From Fuerstiella sp041398845 (GTDB lineage Bacteria > Planctomycetota > Planctomycetia > Planctomycetales > Planctomycetaceae), in NCBI GenBank assembly GCA_041398845.1, contig JAWKTZ010000006.1:2418001-2482000 (forward strand): a stretch of 64,000 nt of DNA, given 5' to 3'. Shown one piece after another: positions 36,957 through 45,711 of this stretch (its first letter is position 1; every line of letters begins with the position of its first letter). The notes beneath the pieces were generated by a model, which saw only the letters and a program-made list of their open reading frames with translations, searched no databases and was not told where the DNA came from. A program made the position numbers and the translations under genes.

Positions 36957-38690
36957 TCAATACTGATCCGCATAGCGTTTGGGATTCTGTGAAAAGATGG
37001 ACTGAGTTTCACGAGAACGAAACATGTACAGGCGATCGCGATACCACAGCGAAAAGTCCAGGCTGCCGGCGGTTTCTTCGCCGGTATTCACCAGCAACAC
37101 CACATCGCAGCCACCTCCCGCCGGTGCATAACGAGCGGGATTGGCTTCGAATGCCGATTTCGCTTCCGGTGAACTGAATTGATACGACTGCAATCCAAAC
37201 TTCGCCGTGTACTGCTCACGACTGTCGATCAGTTCACGATGGTCACGCAGTTCCACCGGACAGAAGCCCTTGAACCCGCTCAGGCCCGTGCGAGCCATAA
37301 TTCGGTAACGCTGCTGTTCGCGCTTGGCCTGGTCGTCCAGAACTCGCAGATCCGGAAGGCCGGCCGGCTTCGGTTCCGGCTGAGCATTGCTGGCGGACGA
37401 TTCACGGACGGATTCCTGAACCGCTTCCGGCTGGACCTGCTGCTGCTGCTGCTGAAGAGTTTCCGGTTGAGCAGCGGGAGTTACTGTTTGCACCTCGGGC
37501 TCTGGCTGAGGAGATACCAGAAACGCTTCCGCAGTTTCTTCTGTCTTCCTGGCGGAATTCGATTCGACAACCGGAGGCAACGCCATGGCAGGTTCTTCCA
37601 GCAGCGGCACTTTGATGATCTGTGGTTCATTCACATCGGCTGCCGCAGGGCCTTGTGGTTCCGGTGTTGGCTCAGAGACAGGTTCCGGTCGCTGAGCACT
37701 TGCCGGTTGTGGTTCGCTGACCGTGGTCGGTTCCGGCAACCCCAGAACTTCGTCGTCGGACGGCAACTGATATCCGGTGAACGGTCCTGTTGATGGACGA
37801 GCGTTCGCCGATGATTCGGCCGCCGGCTGTTCTTTCGACGTGTCGGGTTCGTTTGTAAGGGCTGCCTGTGGCACCAGACTGTTGTCGGCCTGTGGCGAGG
37901 CCGTCGGTGGGCCTTGAGCGGCTTCATTCGCGCTCTGACGACTGTTGACCAGGGATTCCAGATCCAGCAGCGTGTCTTCCTGTTGCTGACCGGCTGTCTG
38001 ATCTTCGAATGGGTTGATGAACCCGTCATCAGGCAGTGTTCTTCGGCGCGCGACGGACGGCTGATTCTTTTCGGCTGGCGAGCCGGGCTGACTGAATCCG
38101 GCAGGCTTTGTCGGCACGCCACGATTGCGATTGGCACTGTTGTTCCCGTCCGGATACACGATGGGCGGTGGAGCCGGCAGCTTCATCCCGGGTTCACTGT
38201 TAATCCACGGTTTGTCGTTTTCAGCGGTGATCTTATTGCCCCGAACTCTCTGAAAGAATCGCTTGAACAGTCCCGGCTTCTTTGCTGAGGAATTGCTTTC
38301 ATCGCCGTCCGATTCATGCTGTACCAGAGCAATGCCGCCATCGGCGCCGGGGCCAGGCTGGACCATTGTGTGTGCAGAAGGCAAAACCGGCACAGGACGT
38401 CCGTTTTCCTGAAACATCCGCGTCAGTTCGGCATTGACCGTCGATGTTTGCGCCTGTCCTTCGGCCGTCTGCTGACCTTTGATGAAATGAGACCGGGAAG
38501 CAGGCTGATACCGGACAGGCTGAATGTATCGCGGATGCTGGCCGACACCGACGTGACCTGAAACGGTTTGCCGCGCAGCCGCAGTTCTCTGGGAAGACTG
38601 TGCTGGCAGATCGCTGGCAAGGCAGGCAGCAGGGACGGCAGCCAAAGCCGCACTCAGCAGACAGTCCTGAAAAACTGATTTTGTTTTCAT
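36957..38690 (-). CDS. Secreted low-complexity protein with C-terminal YHS-like domain
   Basis: This is a 577-residue exported protein. The signal peptide is MKTKSVFQDCLLSAALAAVP with cleavage near CLASDLPAQ. Residues about 60-440 are Pro/Gln/Ser/Glu-rich and probably disordered, with a short basic stretch (KKPGLFKRFFQRVRGNK). The C-terminal 130 residues form a conserved-looking double unit: GFCPVELRDHRELI...YQFSSPEAKSAFEANPARY, then LYMFRSRETQSIFSQNPKRY, resembling the YHS domain (a metal-binding module in other proteins) in duplicate. Few cysteines remain to bind metal. Its role at the cell surface is unknown. Confidence 0.75.
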   Translation of the reverse strand: MKTKSVFQDCLLSAALAAVPAACLASDLPAQSSQRTAAARQTVSGHVGVGQHPRYIQPVRYQPASRSHFIKGQQTAEGQAQTSTVNAELTRMFQENGRPVPVLPSAHTMVQPGPGADGGIALVQHESDGDESNSSAKKPGLFKRFFQRVRGNKITAENDKPWINSEPGMKLPAPPPIVYPDGNNSANRNRGVPTKPAGFSQPGSPAEKNQPSVARRRTLPDDGFINPFEDQTAGQQQEDTLLDLESLVNSRQSANEAAQGPPTASPQADNSLVPQAALTNEPDTSKEQPAAESSANARPSTGPFTGYQLPSDDEVLGLPEPTTVSEPQPASAQRPEPVSEPTPEPQGPAAADVNEPQIIKVPLLEEPAMALPPVVESNSARKTEETAEAFLVSPQPEPEVQTVTPAAQPETLQQQQQQVQPEAVQESVRESSASNAQPEPKPAGLPDLRVLDDQAKREQQRYRIMARTGLSGFKGFCPVELRDHRELIDSREQYTAKFGLQSYQFSSPEAKSAFEANPARYAPAGGGCDVVLLVNTGEETAGSLDFSLWYRDRLYMFRSRETQSIFSQNPKRYADQY

Positions 38691-38966
38691 GGTCTTCTTC
38701 CTGTTCTTGTCATCCAGTTTCGCAAAGCCTCGCAGACGTCGGCAGATCGCCGACGGGATTCACGGGCCTCCGTTGACTCTATCGACCTTCCGGTTTGTCG
38801 TGGTTGCCCGACCGCACAAGAATCACCAGCGTTGTGATGGATAGGACAAGCAGGAACGGCGCATCCGCCAGAAAGGAAACAGTCTTCGCAGTTCACCTGA
38901 CTTCACAACCGTCATCGTTTCCGGCAGAATGCGCCGAAACCATCTGCTGAAACACGAAGGACTCCT

Positions 38967-40031
38967 ATGAGCACGGAAGAATCCCTGTCCCCCGGTCAGT
39001 CGAAAACAGTCACGGCCAGTTCCGTTGTGATCAGAGTGGAGTCCGGAGAATCAGCTCTGAAATCCGCCGGTCGGCGACTTTTGGTTGTGATGCTGACGGC
39101 CTCCATTCTGATGAACGTGATGTTCATTATCAGTTCGGCTGCCAACAGTCTGACGGACACGGGAAGTGGTGTGCGGCGGCAGTTTCATTCCGGCACCAGA
39201 GCGGCTGCGGACAAGCTGGCGATCATTCGCTTCTCCGGAACGATCACTCCGCCGTTTACGGAACGCTGGCTGAAGCAGATCAAGGAAGCCACTGACGATG
39301 ACGATGTGAAGGGTGTGCTGCTGGCCGTGGACAGTCCGGGCGGACTGGTGGCCGATAGTCATCAGCTTTACCATGAACTGCAGAAGCTGCGTGAGAAAAA
39401 GCCAATCTATGTCGCTATGAAACGCCTCGCGGCGTCGGGCGGATATTACATCGCCATGGGGATCGGTCCACGGGGGAAGATTTTTGCGGAACCCACGACC
39501 TGGACCGGTTCCATCGGCGTCATCATTCCTCGCTACAACGCTCAGGAACTGGCTTCCAAAGTCGGAGTCACTTCTGAACCGCTGGCCACTGGACCGCTCA
39601 AGGATACACTCAGTCCCTTTCGTGATCTGACGCAGCAGGAACGAGACGTCTGGGAAGACATCCTGCAGGATTCCTTCGAACGGTTCGTCAACGTGATCGC
39701 AGACAATCGATCCAGCCTGAACGGCGACCAGGTCCGCGAACTGGCCACCGGCCAGATCTACACCACCAGTCAGGCTCTGAAAAACGGATTGGTGGATGAT
39801 GTCGGCTATGAAGAAGATGCGCTCGCCGCACTCGCGTCAGAACTTGGTTTGGAAGAATACGAAGCCGTGGAATATTCGTCACCGCAAACGCTGCTGGATG
39901 TGTTGCTGAGCGGCAAAGCCAAAACGCCGCGGGGGCTGCTGGATGATGTTCTGGATGCCAGCACTCCCAAAGCACTCTACTATTGTTCGTGGAATCCATG
40001 GATTCCGGCGACGGCGCGATCGCAGCTCTGA
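38967..40031 (+). CDS. sppA: Signal peptide peptidase SppA (S49 family)
   Basis: This is a membrane-bound serine protease of 354 residues that degrades cleaved signal peptides. One transmembrane segment (about 33-56, VVMLTASILMNVMFIISS) precedes the protease domain. The start of the core is LAIIRFSGTI, then GVLLAVDSPGGLVADS. The catalytic serine is in RLAASGGYYIAM and the candidate lysine in GPLKDTLSPFR, the Ser/Lys dyad layout of short SppA. The length fits the Bacillus-type enzyme. It is transcribed alone, convergent to the chimeric sulfatase gene with a 34-base gap. Confidence 0.93.
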   Translation: MSTEESLSPGQSKTVTASSVVIRVESGESALKSAGRRLLVVMLTASILMNVMFIISSAANSLTDTGSGVRRQFHSGTRAAADKLAIIRFSGTITPPFTERWLKQIKEATDDDDVKGVLLAVDSPGGLVADSHQLYHELQKLREKKPIYVAMKRLAASGGYYIAMGIGPRGKIFAEPTTWTGSIGVIIPRYNAQELASKVGVTSEPLATGPLKDTLSPFRDLTQQERDVWEDILQDSFERFVNVIADNRSSLNGDQVRELATGQIYTTSQALKNGLVDDVGYEEDALAALASELGLEEYEAVEYSSPQTLLDVLLSGKAKTPRGLLDDVLDASTPKALYYCSWNPWIPATARSQL

Positions 40032-40065
40032 TCGGACGTTGTCGCATCCGATTCGCTTCGCGATC

Positions 40066-41805
40066 TTACTGCTTCGATGGCTGAGGTGTCGGTCGACCGG
40101 GGACGGGTGGTGTCACTGGCCGATCCCCGTCAAGGTCGAAGAATCGCATGTTGGTTCCAACATGGTCGAAGTCACCGAGGTCGCTGCGCATGGCTTCGAC
40201 CAGCCCGAGTAAGTGGCTCACAATTTCAGGGTTCTGATGGGCCACATTCGTGGTCTCGCCGAGGTCACTTTCGAGGTCGACAAGGAAGGGCGTGTCGAAG
40301 CCGATTCGATCGGCAACCGCGATATGGTTGTTTCGACTGAAGGGGGCGGCACCGATTGGTTCCTGATCACGAGGCACATGCAGCTTCCACCGCCCCTGCC
40401 GCACGGCCTGCAGGTGGACGCGGAGGTAATAGAAAAACGTCTTGTCGGCATTGGCGTTCTCAAATTCGCCGCGTAGCAGAGGTCGAATGTCTTCGCCGTC
40501 GATCACCCGATCCGTCGGGACGTCGGCACCCGCCAGAGCGGCCAGTGTCGGCAGGATGTCCAGCGTACTGGCGATGGAGTGACACGTTGTTCCCGCCGGG
40601 ATGCGACCCGGTGCCCACGCGATGCACGGAACACGGACGCCTCCTTCAAACGTCGAAACCTTGCCGCTGCGGAGCGGTCCGGCCGAGCCTCCGTGATCGC
40701 CCGGCAGATGACCATCTGCATGGTTTTTGTTTTTCACCAGCCAGGGGCCGTTGTCGCTGGTAAACAGGATATAGGTGTTGTTCGACAGGTCGAGTTCCCT
40801 GATGGTGTCCACAATGCGTCCCGTGTTGAAGTCAAGTTCTTCGATCACGTCTCCGTAGAGTCCGCGCGGACTTCTGCCCCTGAAACGCCTGGACGCGGCC
40901 AGTTCGGTGTGTGGCATCGTGTGAGGCAGATAGACAAAGAACGGTTGCTGTCTGCTGTTTCGGATGCATCGAATGGCTTCATCGGTGTATCGCTCCGTCA
41001 GTGTGTCCATGCTGGCCTGCGGTTCAATCAGCTCTTCATTTCGATACAGGTTGACGACCTTGTCGTTACTGGTCGGCGTGCCGAAAAAATAATCAAAGCC
41101 CTGACGAGTCGGAAACAGGTCGACGAAGAAACCTTCCTGAACGTGTTTTGCAAGGTCCCATTTCCCGAAGCACGCTGTTGCGTAACCCTGGCTTTTCAGG
41201 ACTTCTGCCACCGTGATTTCGTTGCTGTGCAGCACCGGATGGATGTCCTTCACATGACCACGTTCGGCCACACGCAGTGGATAACACCCGGTCATCAGTG
41301 CCGCTCGTGACGGTCCGCAGATCGGTTGAGCATAAAAACTGGTGAACTTCATTCCCTCGGCTGCCATCGAATCCAGACGCGGCGTGCGAATGTCCGGCGA
41401 ACCGAAGCAACAGGCGTCCTGATAGCCCATATCGTCATCAGCGACCAGCGGGAGCGACTTGGCGGTGACGGCGTCTGATGTCGTCACGCCAGGCACGCCA
41501 TCATCTGCCGTGACGTCCTGGTTATCCGTCGCCATGTCCCGGCCATCTGCCGGGATGTCCCGGTCGCGGATGACGTAGCTCATTTGAGCTTCCAGCCATT
41601 CTTCCGGACGCAGCATATTGATGGTCAGAGTACTGCCATCCGGCTTGGGCATTTCCAGCGTCAGATGCAGCCATCGGGAAAAGTCAGGTTCCGGCCCCCA
41701 GGACCGACGTTCGGATCGAGAGACTTCCGGATTATGAGCCAGAACCCGCTGACCAACACGGATCTCCTGAATGGGCGTCGTGATGACCTCCCGAACAGCA
41801 GGCAC
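40066..41805 (-). CDS. Sulfatase truncated at its 5' end and fused to an RHS Hint fragment
   Basis: Residues from DMGYQDACCFGSPDIRTP onward are a type I sulfatase: the formylglycine motif is CGPSR (in PICGPSRAALMTG), followed by CFGKWDLAKH, TSDNGPW, and a C-terminal VDLESDLGETTNVA region. The first 120 residues are not sulfatase; they are a Hint/intein-like pretoxin start (ITTPIQEIRVGQRVLAHNPEV, RPEEWLEAQMSYVIRDRD) from the adjoining repeat. The signal peptide and first strand of this sulfatase are found at 50662-50778, so a 9.2-kb insertion separated them. The hybrid frame has no signal peptide and is probably not exported or functional. Confidence 0.88.
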   Translation of the reverse strand: MPAVREVITTPIQEIRVGQRVLAHNPEVSRSERRSWGPEPDFSRWLHLTLEMPKPDGSTLTINMLRPEEWLEAQMSYVIRDRDIPADGRDMATDNQDVTADDGVPGVTTSDAVTAKSLPLVADDDMGYQDACCFGSPDIRTPRLDSMAAEGMKFTSFYAQPICGPSRAALMTGCYPLRVAERGHVKDIHPVLHSNEITVAEVLKSQGYATACFGKWDLAKHVQEGFFVDLFPTRQGFDYFFGTPTSNDKVVNLYRNEELIEPQASMDTLTERYTDEAIRCIRNSRQQPFFVYLPHTMPHTELAASRRFRGRSPRGLYGDVIEELDFNTGRIVDTIRELDLSNNTYILFTSDNGPWLVKNKNHADGHLPGDHGGSAGPLRSGKVSTFEGGVRVPCIAWAPGRIPAGTTCHSIASTLDILPTLAALAGADVPTDRVIDGEDIRPLLRGEFENANADKTFFYYLRVHLQAVRQGRWKLHVPRDQEPIGAAPFSRNNHIAVADRIGFDTPFLVDLESDLGETTNVAHQNPEIVSHLLGLVEAMRSDLGDFDHVGTNMRFFDLDGDRPVTPPVPGRPTPQPSKQ

Positions 41806-42400
41806 TTCCAGATGCAGACCGGCCTGAACCTGAGGAGAAATCCCGTTTGCCGCCTCCTGTCGGACGGAGTGCCGTAGTTCGGGTCAAGACCGGGCACAAT
41901 GACGAAACGCTCGCGGGGTCTCGTCGTCTCGTCCCGGTCTACCTGGTTTCGCAACGTGCGATTCGGATTTTGCGAGGTGGCTCAACCGGGCGGCTGGGTG
42001 CCGATGTCACAAGATGCATCACCTTGTGACATCAACTTTGGTTCGGACTTTCTTCTTCAGGCGAACGTCAGACAGCAAGCAACTTTTGTGGCTACCGTCG
42101 CCAGACAGTGGGGTGGGGTGCGGTAATCCACGCTCTGGCGAGCGTAGCTAGTGTACAAACAATGTGTCGCTGCGTGCCCCGACCGAGCAAGTGGGTCGGG
42201 CACCTGGCACAAGTGTTTCATCCGCAAAAAAGGCAAATTCGACCGGCCCAAACTCATATTTCAGCCAGTTACCCGAAAAACATTGGGCTCCGCCAGTGTG
42301 TTCACCCCGTCACCTGAAGACACTCGCAGAGCCAGCACAGCCAGTGGCACACTACAATGTGCCCATGGCTTGCAACCTTTCGACAGTGCCCCCTGCCGTT
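41462..42400. repeat. Direct repeat A, copy 1 (Hint fragment + noncoding tail)
   Basis: About 940 bases nearly identical to 46946-47853, in the same orientation. Its left part encodes the first half of an RHS-associated Hint domain; the right part is noncoding and includes a perfect 11-base hairpin. The copy lies directly downstream of the macrodomain gene and ends at the sulfatase junction. Confidence 0.88.
42003..42033. repeat. Hairpin in repeat A, copy 1
   Basis: GATGTCACAAG and CTTGTGACATC pair over 11 bases around a nine-base loop. The same hairpin occurs at 47463-47493 with one loop change. There is no T run on either side, so it is not a classical terminator. Confidence 0.75.
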
Positions 42401-42445
42401 GGACGGGGTGAAGAAAGTGAGGAGGGAGGTCATGAAATCGCTGTC

Positions 42446-42916
42446 TTAACTTGGGGCTTTGCCCTTCACAAACTCATCGCATACCAGCAAATCGATAGTT
42501 GAGTCAGCCGACAACCGCATCAGCACTTGTTTGACATCTTCTGCAGGTAGGCCACCGAGCCCAGCACCAACCAAAGGCATTGCAATCGCTTGAACGCCGG
42601 ATTCACTTGCTCGCTCCAGCATCTTTGCGGTAGCAGTCTCAACCGCATCAAGAGTGGCCTTCGTTCGCCAGGTACGCTGAGTGCCCAAATTGAAAATAGT
42701 CCGGCCCGAAACTTCGTCAGTCCAAAGAAATACACTTCCTAACGTGAACTCACCGCTTGCACACATCGACTTGTAGGTTGTGTACATCGCTGGCCAACGA
42801 TGCTTAAACTCGACGGCAATCCCTTTGCCCATTGCACCAGCGCAGTTGCAACCATGGGCGAGACCCACATTGTTCTCAGTTTGAAAAATGTCTGCACTAA
42901 AAAAGCGTGTTGTCAT
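42446..42916 (-). CDS. Macrodomain protein (ADP-ribose binding/hydrolase-like)
   Basis: This 156-residue protein is a complete stand-alone macrodomain. SADIFQTENNVGLAHGCNCAGAMGKGIA is the ADP-ribose loop region, FKHRWPAMYTTYKSMC and GEFTLGSVFLWTDE follow, and MPLVGAGLGGLPAEDVKQVL is the second phosphate loop. The pattern is closest to the DarG/TARG1 class. The lysine those enzymes use (in the xTK segment) is Gln here (LGTQRTW), so hydrolase activity is uncertain. Its ATG overlaps the stop of the preceding small gene (ATGA, 42913-42916), making it third in a coupled unit with an ART-HYD1 toxin. An antidote or ADP-ribose-reading role is inferred from that context. Confidence 0.88.
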   Translation of the reverse strand: MTTRFFSADIFQTENNVGLAHGCNCAGAMGKGIAVEFKHRWPAMYTTYKSMCASGEFTLGSVFLWTDEVSGRTIFNLGTQRTWRTKATLDAVETATAKMLERASESGVQAIAMPLVGAGLGGLPAEDVKQVLMRLSADSTIDLLVCDEFVKGKAPS

Positions 42917-43185
42917 TGCGATTTCGCCCGCCCCCAGAGGGCTTCAAATTCCCTGCCTGTGACGACCTCTAGACCTGCGTAATCGGGAATCTCCGCCTCA
43001 ACGAATTGTGGCTGATCAGGGAATCCGTAGTCCTCGTCAGCTTCCTCGTTTTCGTCGGCCCAATAGAGTTCGCCGTGAACTACACAGACCTGCCGTACGA
43101 TTTCGCCACCTTTCACTTCGTAGTAAAAGACTCCTTCACCATCGGACGTATCCGAGTGCAATTTAAAATATTTCGCCGCTAGCAT
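42913..43185 (-). CDS. Putative immunity protein for ART-HYD1 toxin
   Basis: This is a 90-residue acidic soluble protein with no recognised family. Its ATG overlaps the toxin stop (TAATG at 43183-43187) and its own stop overlaps the macrodomain start. It contains acidic runs (ADENEEADEDYGFPDQ). Position and size are typical of immunity proteins, which lie immediately after the toxin and are highly variable. No direct sequence evidence of toxin binding exists. Confidence 0.75.
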   Translation of the reverse strand: MLAAKYFKLHSDTSDGEGVFYYEVKGGEIVRQVCVVHGELYWADENEEADEDYGFPDQPQFVEAEIPDYAGLEVVTGREFEALWGRAKSQ

Positions 43186-44105
43186 TATTCCAAAACCTTT
43201 CCAAACCTGATGATTCGATTACTGACGTCGAGACTGCCGTCATTGAGGAGGAATTGAACAGCTTCCCTGAGGCTCTTTCCATCTTTATTCAAGCCATGTC
43301 GAATGGCCAAGTCGGAAATGTCAATTTCAACGAAGTGAGACACTTTGTTAGTTAACGTACCACGTCGGTAGAACTTGTGGGCCAATTGGCCGAGCGATAT
43401 CTGTCCGCTCGCAAGTTGATGAGAACTGAGATCGGCTTTCCTTAGGGCGACTATTGATTCGGGCGCAATGTCCGCCAAGTACTGACCGTCGCCGTAACGT
43501 GCATGTTGGTAGCCTCGTGACGCCCAGAGCTCTTTTGATGTCAAAATCCCGTCCAATCCCGCCTCGTCAGTGTAATGGTACAGAGTCGTACGTCCTCCGG
43601 TGTATTCTACGCTCATGAGGCGGTCCGCTCCGCCTGCCCTCACACCCCTAGGCCCATCAAACTCCGCCTCAATACCACCGAACATTCCGGCGGTGTTGGT
43701 TCGCCAGGTGTAGTTTTGAGGGTTGAGTCGCGGGAAGGCTCGACCGGCGGCGCTGAGGCCGTGGCCGACGCCTTTTCCGATCAGGCTGCCGACGGCGTTG
43801 CTGCCAAAGGCCGTGCTGAACGATTCGTCCCGAGTATACATGTCATACCCGGTCCCCACTCCCACATCAATCGTATATTCCAAAGCTTCCCGAGCAAGAA
43901 ATCGCTTCGTCGTCTCCCCAGCCAGCCCTATTCCTGCCTTACCCAGCCACGTTCCGTACTTCAGCTTGTTGCCAATGCCCACCGTTGCGATGTTAATCGC
44001 CCAGTTCTTCGCGAACGTGCCCCCACCCGAGAAACTGTCGACATCGTCCTGACTACCGAAGGCTTGTGTGAACCCGTATTCGGTCGAATATGCGATACCA
44101 ATGAA
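43185..44105 (-). CDS. Orphan RHS tip with ART-HYD1 ADP-ribosyltransferase toxin domain
   Basis: This is the C-terminal end of an RHS toxin without its shell. The frame is open from 44105 but has no ATG there; the first start-like codon is GTG 43982 without a ribosome-binding site. The part up to IEAEFDG is an RHS linker shared with the copy at 48.8 kb. The toxin domain follows (last 135 residues): TTLYHYTDEAGLDGIL and YGDGQYLADI are hallmarks of the HYD1 ADP-ribosyltransferase toxins of polymorphic systems, which would transfer ADP-ribose from NAD to a cellular target. The immunity candidate overlaps its stop. It is likely a silent cassette that becomes active only by recombination with an RHS shell. 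Confidence 0.83.
   Translation of the reverse strand, partial: FIGIAYSTEYGFTQAFGSQDDVDSFSGGGTFAKNWAINIATVGIGNKLKYGTWLGKAGIGLAGETTKRFLAREALEYTIDVGVGTGYDMYTRDESFSTAFGSNAVGSLIGKGVGHGLSAAGRAFPRLNPQNYTWRTNTAGMFGGIEAEFDGPRGVRAGGADRLMSVEYTGGRTTLYHYTDEAGLDGILTSKELWASRGYQHARYGDGQYLADIAPESIVALRKADLSSHQLASGQISLGQLAHKFYRRGTLTNKVSHFVEIDISDLAIRHGLNKDGKSLREAVQFLLNDGSLDVSNRIIRFGKVLE
43655..44090. repeat. Direct repeat B, copy 1 (RHS linker)
   Basis: About 435 bases near-identical to 48798-49235. It encodes the RHS-to-toxin linker (GNKLKYGTWLGKAGIGLA through GGIEAEFDG). Sequence identity stops abruptly at the toxin domain, marking a module-exchange point. Confidence 0.88.
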
Positions 44106-44931
44106 CTAGCTGCTGGCCAAGGTGCGAGTCTTCGTCGATGACTGGATTCAGACTGAAAGTGGAATGACCATCCAAAACCAGCCTTGCTTCCTGATCTCCG
44201 AAGGACCGTTCTAAAAACATCGCAAGTTCAACACTAACATAAATAGGCCGATGTAAACGTCGATGCCCGATTCCGATTTCGTCACGTACTACGTGATTGG
44301 GATCAACTCGCTTCCCAATTGGCGTGCCACAGTCGCTAACAATTGGCACACCACAGACCGCGCAATCGCAAGGGTTTGTGAGCAAGTCGGTATTCAGGAC
44401 TCGGACTTTAGATGCGGGCACGTACCGGCAAAATGATGTCTGTTTTTCGCCACGGTAGAACACATGGCTCCTAGTCCCGCCACCCCCATACTCGTCGAGG
44501 AGATTTGCAAACCGAGTTGACAGGACTATGTTGCCACAGACATCACGAAGAACATTTCCTTTGGGCCGACGGTCGATGTGAAGAGGCCGCTGGTCAGGTA
44601 CATGACATCCGTGAGGGGGCAGCGGAATTCCGTCAGGATTGTCTTCCGAAAGGCACTTGAAATAATAATCACCGGACCACAGCTCGGCACCACCAATTTC
44701 GTTCGGAGGATCGCAGAACACCTCCTCTGGACGGTGCATTCGTACTTCGATACGCCAGATTGGAACTTGGTACTCCGTGAAAACCGGAACCCACGATGCC
44801 GCGGCTTCAAGCTGGTCAACAAAAGTTCCGACGGCCCACTTCTGCGGCTCAACCGGGGATTGATCTACAGCTGACTCTAACGCCGCAGGTACCGGCCCAG
44901 TACAATGTAGAATGAACTTGTTCGCTGACAT
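44053..44931 (-). CDS. Cysteine-containing hypothetical protein, possible orphan immunity gene
   Basis: This 292-residue soluble protein has a CDCAVC...SDCG cysteine cluster (possibly one zinc site) and a stretch that reads RFANLLDEYGGGG. No known family was assigned. The last dozen or so codons run over the start of the orphan RHS segment, so its native C-terminus may have been cut by recombination. It lies 72 bases after the 235-residue gene and before the ART-HYD1 module, a place where displaced immunity genes are common. An immunity role is inference only. Confidence 0.6.
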   Translation of the reverse strand: MSANKFILHCTGPVPAALESAVDQSPVEPQKWAVGTFVDQLEAAASWVPVFTEYQVPIWRIEVRMHRPEEVFCDPPNEIGGAELWSGDYYFKCLSEDNPDGIPLPPHGCHVPDQRPLHIDRRPKGNVLRDVCGNIVLSTRFANLLDEYGGGGTRSHVFYRGEKQTSFCRYVPASKVRVLNTDLLTNPCDCAVCGVPIVSDCGTPIGKRVDPNHVVRDEIGIGHRRLHRPIYVSVELAMFLERSFGDQEARLVLDGHSTFSLNPVIDEDSHLGQQLVHWYRIFDRIRVHTSLR

Positions 44932-45003
44932 TACAGGGACCGGTGGTTAAACTTACCGGATCGACAATTTGCAGGGTCGTTAAGCACACAGCAGTACGAC
45001 TGA

Positions 45004-45711
45004 TCAAGCCACCTGTAACTCCCATCCAGTCTCGACTGCCAAACGACTTGCCATTATCTGCAAGCGGATCATTAGCTCACGATCGGCCGACGTATCCGCA
45101 TCTCTCCCAACAAGCCAATTCTCATCGCCCTCGATCTGGCCACACCCCACTGCTATTGCCTGAAGTGCCAAGGAGTAGTAGTCCTCACCATTTGGTATGC
45201 ACACAAATCGATGTTGTTGAATCCGGGCAATTTCAGTTTGGGCTGATGTTGTTACACGGTCAACAATCGTGTCTACACCAAATTCTTCAATGAGCTTCAG
45301 ATATTTCGTTGCGGCATTACGTCCCGCAGACGTTTCTTGTAGCAATCTTGCTAGCTCGTCTCTAGCTAAGATGTCACATTTGCTGGGAGCAACCTCACTG
45401 ATTCGTGCGAACAGGGCACGAAGCGAAGCGTCATCATGTATTTGCGAAATCCCGCGTTCTGCATCCGTTGCAACCTCAATCAAGCACCGATGAACGCACA
45501 GTGATTTCAAGGCAGTTCGACCTGGAACAATCGAAATTTCAACACCGGCAGATGCTGCTTTCTCATTATCACTGAAATTCAACCGAACTCTGTCGAATGC
45601 CTCACCCATTCGCTTACGAACAAATACGATTTCGTTGACTTCGTCATCTCGATAAGCAACGACGAATCCATGCGTACTTAAATTCATTTCTAACGGAGTC
45701 GTAGTCATCAT
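45004..45711 (-). CDS. Putative immunity protein for RHS toxin at 45.7 kb
   Basis: This 235-residue soluble protein starts at ATG 45711, overlapping the stop of the preceding toxin gene (ATGA at 45708-45711). The sequence is mixed alpha/beta, with GFVVAYRDDEVNEIVFVRKRMGE at the N-terminus and a helical C-terminal half. No family was recognised. Coupled translation and its position directly behind a toxin domain are the evidence for immunity. Confidence 0.68.
   Translation of the reverse strand: MMTTTPLEMNLSTHGFVVAYRDDEVNEIVFVRKRMGEAFDRVRLNFSDNEKAASAGVEISIVPGRTALKSLCVHRCLIEVATDAERGISQIHDDASLRALFARISEVAPSKCDILARDELARLLQETSAGRNAATKYLKLIEEFGVDTIVDRVTTSAQTEIARIQQHRFVCIPNGEDYYSLALQAIAVGCGQIEGDENWLVGRDADTSADRELMIRLQIMASRLAVETGWELQVA

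Noticed and set aside
41847..42520. Small plus-strand frames in repeat A
   Set aside because: They recur in both repeat copies only because the DNA is duplicated, show no start signals, and overlap the hairpin and the Hint fragment on the other strand.
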